Origin: Candidatus Vallotiella adelgis
GTDB taxonomy: Bacteria > Pseudomonadota > Gammaproteobacteria > Burkholderiales > Burkholderiaceae
DNA length: 64,000 nucleotides
Direction of reading: 5' to 3'
NCBI RefSeq assembly: GCF_020541305.1
Contig: NZ_CP047396.1
Span: 868,001 to 932,000, forward strand
Part shown: positions 52,369-63,234 of the stretch, one piece after another
Numbering within the stretch: position 1 is the first letter of the stretch
Layout: each line of letters starts with the position of its first letter
Made by a program: the position numbers and the translations under genes
The notes under the pieces: generated by a model
What the model saw: the letters and a program-made list of their open reading frames with translations, nothing else
Database searches by the model: none
Told to the model about the DNA's origin: nothing

Positions 52369-53367
52369 CTACAGCAATCCAAAGCTGGATAGTGCACACT
52401 TTACGTCAGCAAGGCTCGGTGGCGCGCCTTCTGTTCCTAGATTAATAATATTTGGCGACCAATAGCCACCAGTGCGCCATGCTGTCGCGAAATTGTATAA
52501 CTCGATTGTTGGCCGCCTAAGTGCTGCGGAAATATGGACTAGGCCAGTATCAACGCCAATAGTTGCTGACGCGCCATCAATTAACCCTGTGATTGCCGTA
52601 AGCGATAGGTGCGGCGGAACAAGTGCAGCGGAACCAAATTGTTGTGCGAGCCGTTCGCTAGTGATACGTTCCACATCACTGCCCCAGGGCAGCACGATCG
52701 AGTAACCGCGAAAAATAAGAACTCGGCCTAACTCAATCCAGCAACTCTGTGGCCATTTCTTGTCTTCGCGGGACGTTGCATGCACGAATATCACATATAC
52801 CATCGATAAGTTCAGCCCTATGCGCGCCAGCTCAAGCACGGCGCGGCGCCGGTCAATTCCGAAATTAATGTCACGGCTTTCTGATCCTGGCAGTGGATCA
52901 CCTAGCGAACGAGCAACTAATTGCCGAGATCGCTCAACAACGTGTATGCGCGATTGAATTGGCACACATATATGATAGAACCAGCATGCTGGCCATTCAT
53001 AGCTAGATCCGTCAGTACGATTTCCTAGCCCGAAAAGGTCGCCGTATGCCCAGCTAGCAACCCACGCGCTCTTGATCAATCCATGACAATCAATTACTAT
53101 ATTGTACCTCTCTGCGGCTAATGTGCGCCTAAATTTCCACACTCCACGCCAGGTTGTTACTGATAACGGTCGCTTACGCCAGCGACGCAGGGAGCACGGA
53201 ATAACTCGGCGCACGCCTTGAACAAGGCTGACAAGTTCGACAAAATCTTCCTCAACTAGCCAATCAATGATTGCATCGGGATGATATCGCCGAATATCTG
53301 CGACTACTGGCATGTTGTGAACGATATCGCCTAGTGACGACAGCCGAACGATTAATATTTTATACAA
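52369..53367 (-). CDS. waaC: lipopolysaccharide heptosyltransferase I
   Basis: Adds the first heptose to Kdo-lipid A. It is 332 residues, GT-B fold of family 9. The N-terminal LSSLGDIVHNMPV carries the catalytic Asp. Other motifs are VIDCHGLIKSAW, FVHATSREDKKWP and VDTGLVHISAAL. The start is TTG at 53367, since the conserved residues begin at the third codon and no ATG is near. It continues the LPS-core set with waaA. Confidence 0.95.
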   Translation of the reverse strand: MYKILIVRLSSLGDIVHNMPVVADIRRYHPDAIIDWLVEEDFVELVSLVQGVRRVIPCSLRRWRKRPLSVTTWRGVWKFRRTLAAERYNIVIDCHGLIKSAWVASWAYGDLFGLGNRTDGSSYEWPACWFYHICVPIQSRIHVVERSRQLVARSLGDPLPGSESRDINFGIDRRRAVLELARIGLNLSMVYVIFVHATSREDKKWPQSCWIELGRVLIFRGYSIVLPWGSDVERITSERLAQQFGSAALVPPHLSLTAITGLIDGASATIGVDTGLVHISAALRRPTIELYNFATAWRTGGYWSPNIINLGTEGAPPSLADVKCALSSFGLL

Positions 53368-53537
53368 TAGAATAAATTGGTTACGGTAGTCAATCCGGCT
53401 ATATTGCCGGTATAAAAGATACTCGGTAAATTCTCGACTTTCGTGAACATAGAATAGCTAATTCTATCGCAGATATGCACTGCTACCGCATGAGATAAAA
53501 ATATCGATAGTAGAAAATAGATTACACAGATCGCTGG

Positions 53538-54929
53538 CTAGCCTAAAATAAATGGCAACTTCACTTCCGGCTTCTGTGCAATAATTGCACGCCCAAAATC
53601 CCCTTGGATTCGCTTGAGCGCAGCATTGTTATCTGCCTCGAAGCGCATCACAACCGTAGGTGTAGTATTAGATGAGCGCACAAGCCCAAAACCATCTGAG
53701 TATTCCACGCGTAGCCCATCGATCGTAATTACATCAATGGCGTCGTCAAACGACGCATATTTTTGCAGCTTTCTGATCAGCTCAAAGCTTTCACCCTCAT
53801 CGAGAGTGATCTGCAATTCGGGCGTCGAGATTGAATTTGGCAAGCTGTTGAGCAATTGACTTGGGTCAGCTACGCGAGACAAGATTTCTAGTAGCCTTGC
53901 ACCAGTATAGAGGCCGTCGTCGAAACCATACCAGCGATCTTTGAAAAACATATGCCCGCTCATTTCGCCAGCTAGTAGCGCACCAGTTTCGCGAAGTTTC
54001 GCCTTTACTAGTGAGTGGCCAGTCTTCCACATCACCGGCTCACCGCCTTGATCGCGTATCCACTGAGCAAGATAACGCGTACACTTTACGTCATAGATAA
54101 TCTTTCCGCCTGGCTTACGCGATAGTACCTCCTGCGCGAACAACATCAGTTGCCGATCCGGATAAATAATCTGTCCGTCCTTAGTCACAACGCCAAGCCG
54201 ATCTCCGTCGCCATCGAATGCTAAGCCGACCTCCGCATCAGTTTCCTTGAGCGCCCGAATCACATCCTGTAGGTTTCCTGGACTAGCTGGATCTGGGTGG
54301 TGATTCGGGAAATTTCCGTCTACATCGCAAAATAACTCGACCAGATCGCATCCAAGCGCTTTAAACAGTCGTGGTGCAAGCGATCCTGCCACGCCATTGC
54401 CTGCATCGATAACGATCTTCAGCGACCGAGCTGGTTTAATATCAGATACAATCCGCTCGACGTAGGCATCGAGTAGATTATGTTTGCTGTAACTGCCAGA
54501 GCCTGTAGAAAAATTTTTGTCGACAACACGTTTATATAATGTTTGAATGTTTGCGCCATACATCGCTGTCCCATGCAACATCATTTTGAAACCATTGTAG
54601 TCTGGCGGATTATGACTTCCCGTAACGATAATGCACGAATCTACCTGCCGCCCCGAGAGCGGCACGCTCGCTGCAAAATATCCGAGCGGCGTCGGTACCA
54701 AGCCAATATCAATCACGTCAACGCCTGTTGAGCGTAGGCCACAGGCCAGCGCAGTAGATAACTGTAGGCTCGATAAACGACCGTCGCGACCGATCACCAC
54801 TGCATTGCTACCCTGCACGCGTACTTGGCTCCCGAACGCGCAGCCGATCTGCCGCGCGACATCAGCATTAAGCGTTTTTCCCATCACGCCACGAATGTCG
54901 TAAGCCTTGAAAATCGATTGAGAAATCAT
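53538..54929 (-). CDS. manB: phosphomannomutase/phosphoglucomutase
   Basis: Interconverts the 1- and 6-phosphates of mannose or glucose, feeding nucleotide sugars for polysaccharides and LPS. It is 463 residues of the AlgC/ManB type. The catalytic Ser is in TGSHNPPDYNG near residue 105. The metal loop is AFDGDGDR near 240. The sugar-binding GEMSGHMFF and the last-domain RSSNTTPT are complete. ATG at 54929. It is upstream of waaC in the same direction, about 170 bases apart. Confidence 0.93.
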   Translation of the reverse strand: MISQSIFKAYDIRGVMGKTLNADVARQIGCAFGSQVRVQGSNAVVIGRDGRLSSLQLSTALACGLRSTGVDVIDIGLVPTPLGYFAASVPLSGRQVDSCIIVTGSHNPPDYNGFKMMLHGTAMYGANIQTLYKRVVDKNFSTGSGSYSKHNLLDAYVERIVSDIKPARSLKIVIDAGNGVAGSLAPRLFKALGCDLVELFCDVDGNFPNHHPDPASPGNLQDVIRALKETDAEVGLAFDGDGDRLGVVTKDGQIIYPDRQLMLFAQEVLSRKPGGKIIYDVKCTRYLAQWIRDQGGEPVMWKTGHSLVKAKLRETGALLAGEMSGHMFFKDRWYGFDDGLYTGARLLEILSRVADPSQLLNSLPNSISTPELQITLDEGESFELIRKLQKYASFDDAIDVITIDGLRVEYSDGFGLVRSSNTTPTVVMRFEADNNAALKRIQGDFGRAIIAQKPEVKLPFILG

Positions 54930-55130
54930 GAGGAATGCCTATTAGAAAAAAATTTGAGGGGCCGCCGAAAGCGCATAACGAAAACAAATCCATGAAGTTT
55001 GTTTACAGTTCTGCTTATAGCTCGCTGATTCGATAGCGGATCAATCTATAATTGCAACTTACTCAGACTCTTTAATCTAGTCATTTTAACGTGGCTAAGG
55101 GCCGCGATCGCCAAAATAGCGGTCTGTACT

Positions 55131-56420
55131 ATGTTAGGACGCATACTTTTCGCCCCCCGGCGCATGCTGAATCGAATCAAGAACAATCCAGATGTCGCTC
55201 GCGTTCTCTCCAACCTCTGTTGGCTGGGCCTAGAGCGGTTTACCCAAATAGGGGTCGCGATCCTAATTAGCGGTGTGCTGGCCCGCTATTTCGGCGCGGA
55301 CTTATTTGGCAAATGGCAGTATGCAAATACATTGCTACTTGTACTAGCACCATTGACGTGGGTGTGCGGTGCTGAGATCCTAGTTCCTACGATTGTGAAT
55401 AGTAGCGAACAACAACTAGGCACAATCCTCGGCAGTGCGTTTGCATTGCGCTTCGCCGTATCGGCACTCGCTATTCCACTGACGTGGGCTGGCATCGCTT
55501 TTGGGCTAACTGAGCCGACTGTCGGCACAATACTCGCCGCATTAGCTGTAACAATGCTGTTTCGCGAGCCGCTGATCGGTGTAGTTAATTCATGGCTACA
55601 AAGCATCACTTATGCTAAGCCGCAGTTAATCACAAGCATAGTCACCGCACTAGCTAAAGCTGGCGGAGCCTGGCTTCTTGTACGCGTTGCTGCGTCGGCA
55701 GTTGGTTTTGCGTGGTTATGGACAGCAGAAGCAGCAATCATTGCTGCTGTCTTGCTTATCTATTACCGCATACGTCATGGCCACTTAGATTGGTGTGTGG
55801 AGCGCACTCTATTGCGCACATTCAGTAGTTCTGGAACAGTTTTCTGGCTTGGACTTTCTTGCATGTGCTTGTTCTTAAAACTAGACCGACTAGTGCTCGA
55901 ACGCTATGTATCATTTTCAGAGCTAGGTCGCTATGCAGCCGCACAGCAACTAAACGAGAATTGGATTGCACTCCCATTGATGCTTGCTCAAACACTCGCA
56001 CCAGCGTTTGTTTATCGTGTCACCGATATCTCGCGCCTGCGACGTAATATTGGGCGATTGCTGTGGATGACAGCGGCGCTGATGAGTATGGGCGCGATTC
56101 TGTTAGATCTCGCGGCAGTCTGGATAGTGCAGACCGTATTCGGACCAGGCTTCAACGGTGTCGTGCATATTCTCCGGGTCGCGGTCTGGCTATCAGTGCC
56201 AGCTGGCGTCGAGGCAATCGGTAATCTAGTTATGCTTAAATACCAGGCTAAATTTGTCTTACTAGCTAAATGGTTGCTGGCTCTAGCTGTCGCACTCGCA
56301 CTAGATTTTTTGCTAATCCCTGCATTCGGCACATGCGGCGCGTTAGGCGGACTAGCCGCAGGCTATATTACAGCGGCCATGGTGAATTTTTACTATATTC
56401 AGCATAAGCTGAAGTTATGA
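55131..56420 (+). CDS. oligosaccharide flippase (Wzx-like)
   Basis: 429 residues, an integral membrane protein with about twelve hydrophobic segments, of the polysaccharide-exporter/MOP flippase family. It should move lipid-linked O-units across the inner membrane. The N-terminal pattern (LGLERFTQIGVAILISGVLA and RYFGADLFGKWQYA) matches the family. No enzyme motif is expected. It points away from manB, so the two share a 200-base regulatory gap. Substrate not predictable. Confidence 0.85.
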   Translation: MLGRILFAPRRMLNRIKNNPDVARVLSNLCWLGLERFTQIGVAILISGVLARYFGADLFGKWQYANTLLLVLAPLTWVCGAEILVPTIVNSSEQQLGTILGSAFALRFAVSALAIPLTWAGIAFGLTEPTVGTILAALAVTMLFREPLIGVVNSWLQSITYAKPQLITSIVTALAKAGGAWLLVRVAASAVGFAWLWTAEAAIIAAVLLIYYRIRHGHLDWCVERTLLRTFSSSGTVFWLGLSCMCLFLKLDRLVLERYVSFSELGRYAAAQQLNENWIALPLMLAQTLAPAFVYRVTDISRLRRNIGRLLWMTAALMSMGAILLDLAAVWIVQTVFGPGFNGVVHILRVAVWLSVPAGVEAIGNLVMLKYQAKFVLLAKWLLALAVALALDFLLIPAFGTCGALGGLAAGYITAAMVNFYYIQHKLKL

Positions 56421-57091
56421 ACGATGTTAATCATTATGCATACGGGGAAGGGAGTGTTTCTGCTGAAGTATTAACAATGACAGTATGCTGGCGATTACTG
56501 TGCTACGTTATCTAATAGTTTGTCCGTCAAAGCCCTGTGCCTAGCGCAGAATAGTAGGACCGACTTGATATTAACTACTAGGATCAAAACGCTTGACAAT
56601 ACGCTACACAACCTATGGTGATGTTGTCTATCTTTTGCATATGCGGCGGCTGTGTAATCAGCAGCTCTATCTAGATGCGCATTCAAGCATAGCCAAGAGT
56701 GTCATTAGGCATGCCTTGTTATAGGCAATGGTACGGCGTTGTTTAGACGGGGGGGTCCCCATCGAGCGAACTGACGGATAACGGTGAAAGCGCTTATTTC
56801 GTACAAGATAGAGCTATCCAGCTGTTATATAGCACATATACGCCGTCCGGCCGAATTTCTATTGATTGACCAACTAAATATAAGCGGTATTAATACCACA
56901 ACGTGATGTACTCAGACCATTTCGATACTGAAACTATAGCTTGCCCACCCTGAAGCAAAAAACACTTACTCTAGCGGCTCGGTATAGATAAGAATTTGTC
57001 GCATTATGTGATGCTACAACTAGCTTTGTAACCATCCCGCGCGCACCGTTTCTCACGCGTACGAGTTAAACTATGTATGGGGTCAACAATA
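56421..57091. other. gene-free stretch between the flippase and galE
   Basis: A gap inside the O-unit gene cluster. A run of seven G is at 56746. Broken open pieces around 56500-56750 may be the remains of another sugar gene, but none matches a known family well enough to name. Confidence 0.4.
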
Positions 57092-58111
57092 ATGAATCAA
57101 CGTATGATCTTGGTCACCGGCGGTGCCGGCTTCATTGGCTCGCATACCTGCGTCGAGTTACTCAACGCAGGATACGACGTCGTCGTAGTTGACAACCTAG
57201 TTAACAGTACAGTCGACGCGGTGCGCCGTGTCGAGAGAATTACTGGCAAAACAGTACAGTTCTACCAGGTAGACTCGCGCGATGAACAAGCACTTCGACA
57301 AGTGTTTGAACAATATCCGATCTGCGCAGCGATTCATATTGCTGCGCTCAAGGCTGTTGGTGAGTCAGTTCAAAAGCCGCTCAAGTACTATGCAAACAAC
57401 TTAGATAGTTTGCTAGCGTTGCTGCGCGTGATGAATAAGTATGGTGTCAAGCATGTTGTGTTCAGTTCGTCAGCTACCGTATATGGCGTGCCAAAAAGCG
57501 TACCGATCGACGAGTCATTCCCATTATCCGCCACTAATCCTTATGGCCAGACGAAGCTAATAGCTGAGCAGATTCTGCGAGACCTGGTATGTGCCGATGC
57601 CGACTGGAAGGTCGCTACGCTGCGCTACTTCAATCCGGTTGGCGCACATAAAAGCGGGCTGATCGGCGAGGAGCCGAACGGTATCCCGAATAACCTGATG
57701 CCATTCGTTGCGCAGGTAGCTATTGGCAAGCTGCCGTGTCTGCGCGTTTTTGGTGGGGACTATGATACACCCGACGGCACTGGCATACGCGATTACATTC
57801 ATGTCGTTGACCTCGCTCGTGGACACCTTGCCGCACTCGATACGATGTTCGACCAGGGACGTAGCTTTACGGTGAACCTAGGCACTGGAAAAGGTTATAG
57901 TGTTCTAGATGTAGTGCGCGCTTTTGAATGCGCTAGTAGTCGCAAGGTTCCTTATGAGATAGTCGGACGACGTATTGGTGACGTAGCCGCCTGCTACGCA
58001 GATCCAGCAGCAGCCGAGCGGATTATTGGCTGGCGCGCTAAGCATAGCATTGAAAGAATGTGCGTGGATTATTGGCGTTGGCAGGAAAACAACCTGCACA
58101 ACTACGTTTAA
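57092..58111 (+). CDS. galE: UDP-glucose 4-epimerase
   Basis: Interconverts UDP-glucose and UDP-galactose with bound NAD. It is 339 residues from ATG 57092, whose N-terminal TGGAGFIGSH starts at residue 9 and leaves the catalytic Ser-Ser-Ser at 125-127 and YGQTK at 151, two off from E. coli GalE. An ATG at 57077 would add five residues. GGGG about nine bases ahead serves as the ribosome site. It supplies galactose for the LPS or O-unit. Confidence 0.93.
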   Translation: MNQRMILVTGGAGFIGSHTCVELLNAGYDVVVVDNLVNSTVDAVRRVERITGKTVQFYQVDSRDEQALRQVFEQYPICAAIHIAALKAVGESVQKPLKYYANNLDSLLALLRVMNKYGVKHVVFSSSATVYGVPKSVPIDESFPLSATNPYGQTKLIAEQILRDLVCADADWKVATLRYFNPVGAHKSGLIGEEPNGIPNNLMPFVAQVAIGKLPCLRVFGGDYDTPDGTGIRDYIHVVDLARGHLAALDTMFDQGRSFTVNLGTGKGYSVLDVVRAFECASSRKVPYEIVGRRIGDVAACYADPAAAERIIGWRAKHSIERMCVDYWRWQENNLHNYV

Positions 58112-58756
58112 GCACTTTTAAGCAAACCTGACATTTATACTCAGCTTTGCTATTACTTTTTGATCTCGCTGATAGCAGCCGCTTATTGTCTCTATTTAAA
58201 AAAATATACATCAACGCTTGTCACTAGAGGCTATCAATCGCAACTAATATTCAGGATTCAGCTGGATGCGTAGTACGTTATTTATTACCATATAATAGAA
58301 TTTTTCGGCTGTCTACTAAATAGTTTTCTGGGTTTCACTATTAGTAGATAAGTTAAACACGCGAATCGATGTCTATGATATTAATAAGTTATTAGACGAT
58401 CTACAGTAACCGACTGTACTCGATCTACATAAAATAGTATACATGCTGTGGTAATAATGCACGGCATATAGCGCGCTCGAGGTATTTTCCAAAAAATCTA
58501 TATATACCTTCGTATCGAATGACAAGATATCATGTGATATCTGCGCCAAGCAATGCATAGTGCTAGCTACGGAACAGTTCAACCATGTATGCGTTATAAG
58601 CCTATAGTAGTTCGATATATATAGCGCTACACTTTCCTGTACGTTATCGTTGTGATATAGCAGCTAAGCATCTAGACACAGCAATTTTTATTGAAAGAAC
58701 AGCTGATCTGCTGATCTATATTCTTGTATTGGACAATAATCCGAAGGATATCCGAG
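58112..58756. other. gene-free stretch between galE and the ligase-like gene
   Basis: Frequent stops in all frames and no recognisable remains. AT-rich around 58200-58350. Confidence 0.4.
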
Positions 58757-60061
58757 ATGTCTAGAAGTGGTGGCTATAAGAGAATCTCTATAGGCAAAAC
58801 CTTCGTGTTAATGTACCTAAACCAATTTGTCACAGGAGTAACTACAGCCGCAATCATTCTTTCACCGACATTGATACTTTCGGTGAAAGGAGGAACAGGC
58901 TATTGTTTTTTTACTATTCTCGCCCTGGCGTTTCTCCATTTAGCTATATTAGAAAATCGGCGCCACGCGATAGAAATTCTGCGCACATATCGCCTGTATG
59001 CTATTAGCATGTCTACCTTACCGGTTGTCATTGCGTTCCAGGTGCTAGTCCTCCACGATGGCAGGCTTGCCGCGCTCGATCCAATGTTGCGGCTTGTTCT
59101 CGTTATTCCGAGCTTCTTGCTTCTTGCATCGTTGCCGTCGTACTGGCTCTGTCGTGTCGAATGGGGTTTCGTAGCCGGCGCACTGCTCACTGGTGCATGG
59201 GCGCTATACGCGATAGTTCATCCCAGTGCGTGGTATGGACCCGGTCGCCTTGGTAACTCGTTCATAAACCCGATTCCTTTTGGCGATATGGCACTACTAA
59301 TCGGATTCCTTGCATTTGCGTCGCTTGACCGAGGAAACCATGTTAGTGGCATAGAGTTGGCTATTAAGATTATAGCTCTGCTAGCAGGCTGTTTAGCATC
59401 GTACCTTTCTGGCTCACGGGGTGGATGGATCGCACTACCATGGCTTATTTGGTCGTATTTCAGCGGTCGGCACTGGATGTTGTCGATATATTCGCGTATA
59501 GCAGTCGGGGCCGTTCTAGTTGGCTGCTTAACTATAGCTGGTACAACGTCAATAGTAAGTGAACGCTTGAACGCAATTAGCACTGATCTGCGAAAATTCG
59601 AACAGGGCGAAGTCATGACCTCTACAGGGCAGCGACTTGAGCTGTGGCGCGCTTCGCTGCGGCTGCTCGTCGAGCATCCAGTACTAGGCGTCGGAAAAGG
59701 CCACCTCAAACTGGCGCTGATCGAACTAGCTGATCGCGGTAAGATATCTCGCCTCATTACCAATGAACATGCGCATAATGAGTTTTTCTCAATGCTAGCA
59801 GAAGTAGGAATTATCGGCATGATGTCGCTGATACTACTCTACATTGGCACATTTTTATCTTTCTGGCGTGAGCGAAAGAACGAAGACACGACAATTTCTA
59901 CCGCTGCTTATCTCGGGCTAGCCTTAGTCGGTAGTACTATGATTTTTGGGTTAACGATTGACATATTACCGATTGTTATGAATTCGGCATTCTTTGCGCT
60001 GACGTCCGCTACTTTGCTGGCAACGATCGCCAGTCGGAAGAGGGAATTGACTCAAAAGTGA
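58757..60061 (+). CDS. O-antigen ligase/polymerase-like membrane protein
   Basis: 434 residues with about a dozen membrane helices and one long periplasmic loop of the Wzy_C/WaaL family. The loop carries SGSRGGW, typical for the family, then RLELWRASLRLLVEHPVLGVGKG and the NEHAHNEFF motif with the conserved His. It either joins O-units to lipid A-core (ligase) or polymerises them. The sequence alone does not decide. The ATG at 58757 has an AAGGA nine bases ahead. A TTG eleven codons earlier is not used. Confidence 0.88.
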   Translation: MSRSGGYKRISIGKTFVLMYLNQFVTGVTTAAIILSPTLILSVKGGTGYCFFTILALAFLHLAILENRRHAIEILRTYRLYAISMSTLPVVIAFQVLVLHDGRLAALDPMLRLVLVIPSFLLLASLPSYWLCRVEWGFVAGALLTGAWALYAIVHPSAWYGPGRLGNSFINPIPFGDMALLIGFLAFASLDRGNHVSGIELAIKIIALLAGCLASYLSGSRGGWIALPWLIWSYFSGRHWMLSIYSRIAVGAVLVGCLTIAGTTSIVSERLNAISTDLRKFEQGEVMTSTGQRLELWRASLRLLVEHPVLGVGKGHLKLALIELADRGKISRLITNEHAHNEFFSMLAEVGIIGMMSLILLYIGTFLSFWRERKNEDTTISTAAYLGLALVGSTMIFGLTIDILPIVMNSAFFALTSATLLATIASRKRELTQK

Positions 60062-60320
60062 CTACATAAATCATAATACTAGGTAGTGTGCCGGGTTAGC
60101 TGGTTCATAAGTACAGCTAAGTCATGTAATCTATCATATTTTCATTGATAGTGAGTTTGATCACTACATTTCTGAGATAGGCACCGCTAATATCACTCAA
60201 ACAAAAGAGTAAATATAGGTGTAGATTGGCAATACAAGTTTGCAGATAATGGCGCAGCATTTTACTGCGTAAGCAACATAGATTATTTCCTCCATCACTT
60301 GATAAGGTCATCAAGCAAAT

Positions 60321-62207
60321 CTAGGAAGAAACCTTGTTAGTATGATCAATCTGCAAGCTATTTAACTGAATGCGTAGCATCGGGCGATATTCGGGTACCC
60401 AACGGTATAAATCTCGACGCACCTCGTCATCAGGAGGTACGCGATGCTGCATCAGCCATGGTACTAGCGTGTCTAAAAGGTTTTCAGGAACTTCGCGTGC
60501 CTTAGCAATCTTCAGCTTTAAGTGAGGTGTGAGAGTCGTGGTTTCTTCATCAGCTAGTAGTTCCTCATACAGTTTTTCTCCTGGCCTCAGACCGGTAAAA
60601 ACAATTTTAATCTGTTCCTCACTGAAACCATACAAGTGAATTAGATCACGTGCTAGATCCACGATTCGCACCGGTTGACCCATATCAAGTAAGAAAATTT
60701 CCCCACCTTGCCCCATAATAGAGGCTTGAAGTACAAGTTGTGACGCCTCTGAAATAGTCATAAAGAAGCGTGTTATTTCTGGATGCGTGACTGTTACTGG
60801 ACCGCCACTTGCTATCTGATTCTGAAATTTTGGAATAACGCTGCCAGCGCTGCCAAGAACATTTCCAAACCGAACTGTTTCAAGCTTCGTGATTTTGGTC
60901 TCCTGCTGTAGCGCCTGGCAAACCATCTCTGCTATTCTTTTGCTTGCTCCCATCACACTTGTAGAGTTTACCGCTTTATCTGTCGAAATAAGTACAAAGC
61001 GATGCACACCATATTGAATCGCCGCACGTGCAACGCAATATGTGCCTAACGCGTTGTTTCGAACAGCCTGCCATGTATTGAGCTCCTCCATCAGGGGAAC
61101 ATGTTTATATGCAGCCGCATGGAATACAATGTGAGGCATATAGCGAGACATCACTTGGTCGATGAATAGGGAATCTTTTATATCGCCGACTAGTACGATC
61201 AAGGGCACTTCGGCATACTTAGCGTGCAACTCTTCGCCGAGTCGATACGTTGCATATTCTGATATATCTACGGCCACTAATTGCATAGGCTTAAATCTCA
61301 GGATTTGACGACATAGCTCCGAGCCGATTGAACCGCCAGCGCCGGTCACCATTACAACTCGCTTTTTTAGCAGCGACTCTATATGTAGAGCATCAATGAA
61401 TACTGGCTCTCGTCCGAGCAAGTCTTCAAGGTTAATTTGCCGTACCATAGATAGCCACGCCTGGCCTTGGGTCAATGTAGTAAGCTTAGGTAGCACAAGC
61501 GCACGGACGCCAGCGCGTACACAGATTGTTACAATGCGCCGATGAGACTGTGAGGATGCAGACGGAATTGCAATAATGACGTGCTCAACCCTCAACTCGT
61601 TAGCAAGAAATTGCAGATCACTAATAGAACCGAAGATCTGATAACCGTATAGTTCACGGCCGCGCTTATCGGGATCGTCATCCAGCAAACCAATAAGACG
61701 CCATTCTCCAGAGCGCTGCAACTCGCGCACAATGCTGGCACCGGCATTGCCGGCACCCAGTACTAAGACAGGCTTTCCTTGGCTAACTAGACCGCCATAT
61801 AGATACAACTCTTTTGCTGCACGATAGATGGCCCGAGCACCGCCCATGCTCAGAAAAAGCAACATAGGTGAAACCAACAGTACCGAACGTGGAATAATTG
61901 GCAACGGTTGAATGATCACGGAACTAATCATAGCAATCAGCGCTCCAGTCACAATCGCCTTCGCAATACGCACTAAATCCGGTAAGCTAGCAAAGATCCA
62001 CATGCCACGATACAGCCCAAAAAGATGGAACATAATGCTGTAAATTGGCACAATCCAGATTAAAGCACACAGCCCACCGGCCATAAAGTCAAAGGGCACC
62101 TCGCCATTAAATCGTATAATATATGCGCAGATCCAAGCAAGCGCTACTGCGCATATATCAAATATGCAAGCAGTAAAAGAAAGCCATCTTGCCGGAAACT
62201 TAATCAT
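60321..62207 (-). CDS. membrane NDP-sugar 4,6-dehydratase (CapD/WbpM family)
   Basis: 628 residues: four N-terminal membrane helices (about 5-115), a CoA-binding-like Rossmann domain (VLVLGAGNAGASIV), then a C-terminal short-chain dehydratase. The latter has MVTGAGGSIGSELC, AAAYKHVPLMEE and STDKAVNSTSVMGASKR, where Met takes the usual Tyr place, as typical of this family. Such enzymes turn UDP-GlcNAc into a 4-keto-6-deoxy sugar for O-units. ATG 62207 has AAGG ahead and lies 13 bases after the initiating transferase, so they are one operon. An ATG at 62264 would overlap that gene by 44 bases and is less likely. Confidence 0.93.
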   Translation of the reverse strand: MIKFPARWLSFTACIFDICAVALAWICAYIIRFNGEVPFDFMAGGLCALIWIVPIYSIMFHLFGLYRGMWIFASLPDLVRIAKAIVTGALIAMISSVIIQPLPIIPRSVLLVSPMLLFLSMGGARAIYRAAKELYLYGGLVSQGKPVLVLGAGNAGASIVRELQRSGEWRLIGLLDDDPDKRGRELYGYQIFGSISDLQFLANELRVEHVIIAIPSASSQSHRRIVTICVRAGVRALVLPKLTTLTQGQAWLSMVRQINLEDLLGREPVFIDALHIESLLKKRVVMVTGAGGSIGSELCRQILRFKPMQLVAVDISEYATYRLGEELHAKYAEVPLIVLVGDIKDSLFIDQVMSRYMPHIVFHAAAYKHVPLMEELNTWQAVRNNALGTYCVARAAIQYGVHRFVLISTDKAVNSTSVMGASKRIAEMVCQALQQETKITKLETVRFGNVLGSAGSVIPKFQNQIASGGPVTVTHPEITRFFMTISEASQLVLQASIMGQGGEIFLLDMGQPVRIVDLARDLIHLYGFSEEQIKIVFTGLRPGEKLYEELLADEETTTLTPHLKLKIAKAREVPENLLDTLVPWLMQHRVPPDDEVRRDLYRWVPEYRPMLRIQLNSLQIDHTNKVSS

Positions 62208-62220
62208 GAGCGTCCACGCC

Positions 62221-63234
62221 TTAGTGGTCACATTCAGATGTATAGCGCTGCCAGCGCCTATCAATCGAGACCCCGATTAACATCAGAACCAATATCCAAC
62301 CTATTACCAATATCCACTGATAAATAGGGTCAAATCGTAAAGCAATTAAAGAAAATATTATGCAAACTATTATTACTAAATACCAAATTAATGCAGTCAT
62401 AGCATGTCCGAGTCCGGAGCGTATCATACGCTGATAGTAGTGCTCTCTGTGCGCCTTCCAGAATCGCTCTTTCCGTATAACACGCTTCAGTAACGTAATG
62501 GAGGCATCACTAATAAAGGGCGAAAACGTAAGCATCGGAAACCACACGGGCCATACATCTTCTTTCCAGCCACAGTAGCCAAATGCTCCTACAAGAAAAC
62601 CCAATGGGATAGACCCGACATCGCCAAGGAAAACTCTGGCTGGGTAAAAATTGAAAAGTAGAAATCCCGCTGACCCTCCAGCAACTGCGCTACAGGCCAT
62701 CGCAAGCTGCACATCGGGATGTTTACTAATAAGTGCTGCGATGGCATAACCGCTGAAACCTAGCAATGCCATACCTCCTGCCAGCCCATCAGCTCCATCC
62801 ATAAAATTGTATACATTGACTATCCATGCGAATAGAAACACCATAATCACTATCGCCCATTTTGGCACGTTCGCTCGGCAAATGATGACTAGCGTAGCGA
62901 CAGCAGCTAGATGCCCTATAAATCGTATGCGTGCGGATAGGCCCCGATAATCATCGATTTGAGATAAAGCTGCAAGCAGTAAAGCAGTTAGCATTATCAG
63001 CCGCAACGTAGGTACGACCAACCAAATGATGAGCACTACTACTGGAATAATTCCCCAGCCGCCGACGCGTGGCGTGGGTTGAATATGTAACGAACGTTCG
63101 TTCGGCAGATCAATTGCTAGGTGCCATGACAACCCAGTTTTAAGAAGAACAGCTAGCACCGCGGCAACGGCAACTAGCGCTATTACTGCAAGTAATAAAC
63201 ATACACCAGCTGGATGTAGATCCAGAATCAACAT
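62221..63234 (-). CDS. undecaprenyl-phosphate sugar-1-phosphate transferase (WecA/WbpL type)
   Basis: 337 residues with about ten membrane helices. It transfers an amino-sugar phosphate from a UDP sugar to undecaprenyl phosphate, the first step of O-unit assembly. The catalytic motifs are QIDDYRGL, NFMDGADGLAGG, FPARVFLGDVGS-like YPARVFLGDVGSIP, and the cytoplasmic HREHYYQR. It overlaps the end of the epimerase upstream by seven bases and precedes the dehydratase, with which it forms an operon. It is of the WbpL/WbcO sub-group rather than MraY. Confidence 0.92.
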   Translation of the reverse strand: MLILDLHPAGVCLLLAVIALVAVAAVLAVLLKTGLSWHLAIDLPNERSLHIQPTPRVGGWGIIPVVVLIIWLVVPTLRLIMLTALLLAALSQIDDYRGLSARIRFIGHLAAVATLVIICRANVPKWAIVIMVFLFAWIVNVYNFMDGADGLAGGMALLGFSGYAIAALISKHPDVQLAMACSAVAGGSAGFLLFNFYPARVFLGDVGSIPLGFLVGAFGYCGWKEDVWPVWFPMLTFSPFISDASITLLKRVIRKERFWKAHREHYYQRMIRSGLGHAMTALIWYLVIIVCIIFSLIALRFDPIYQWILVIGWILVLMLIGVSIDRRWQRYTSECDH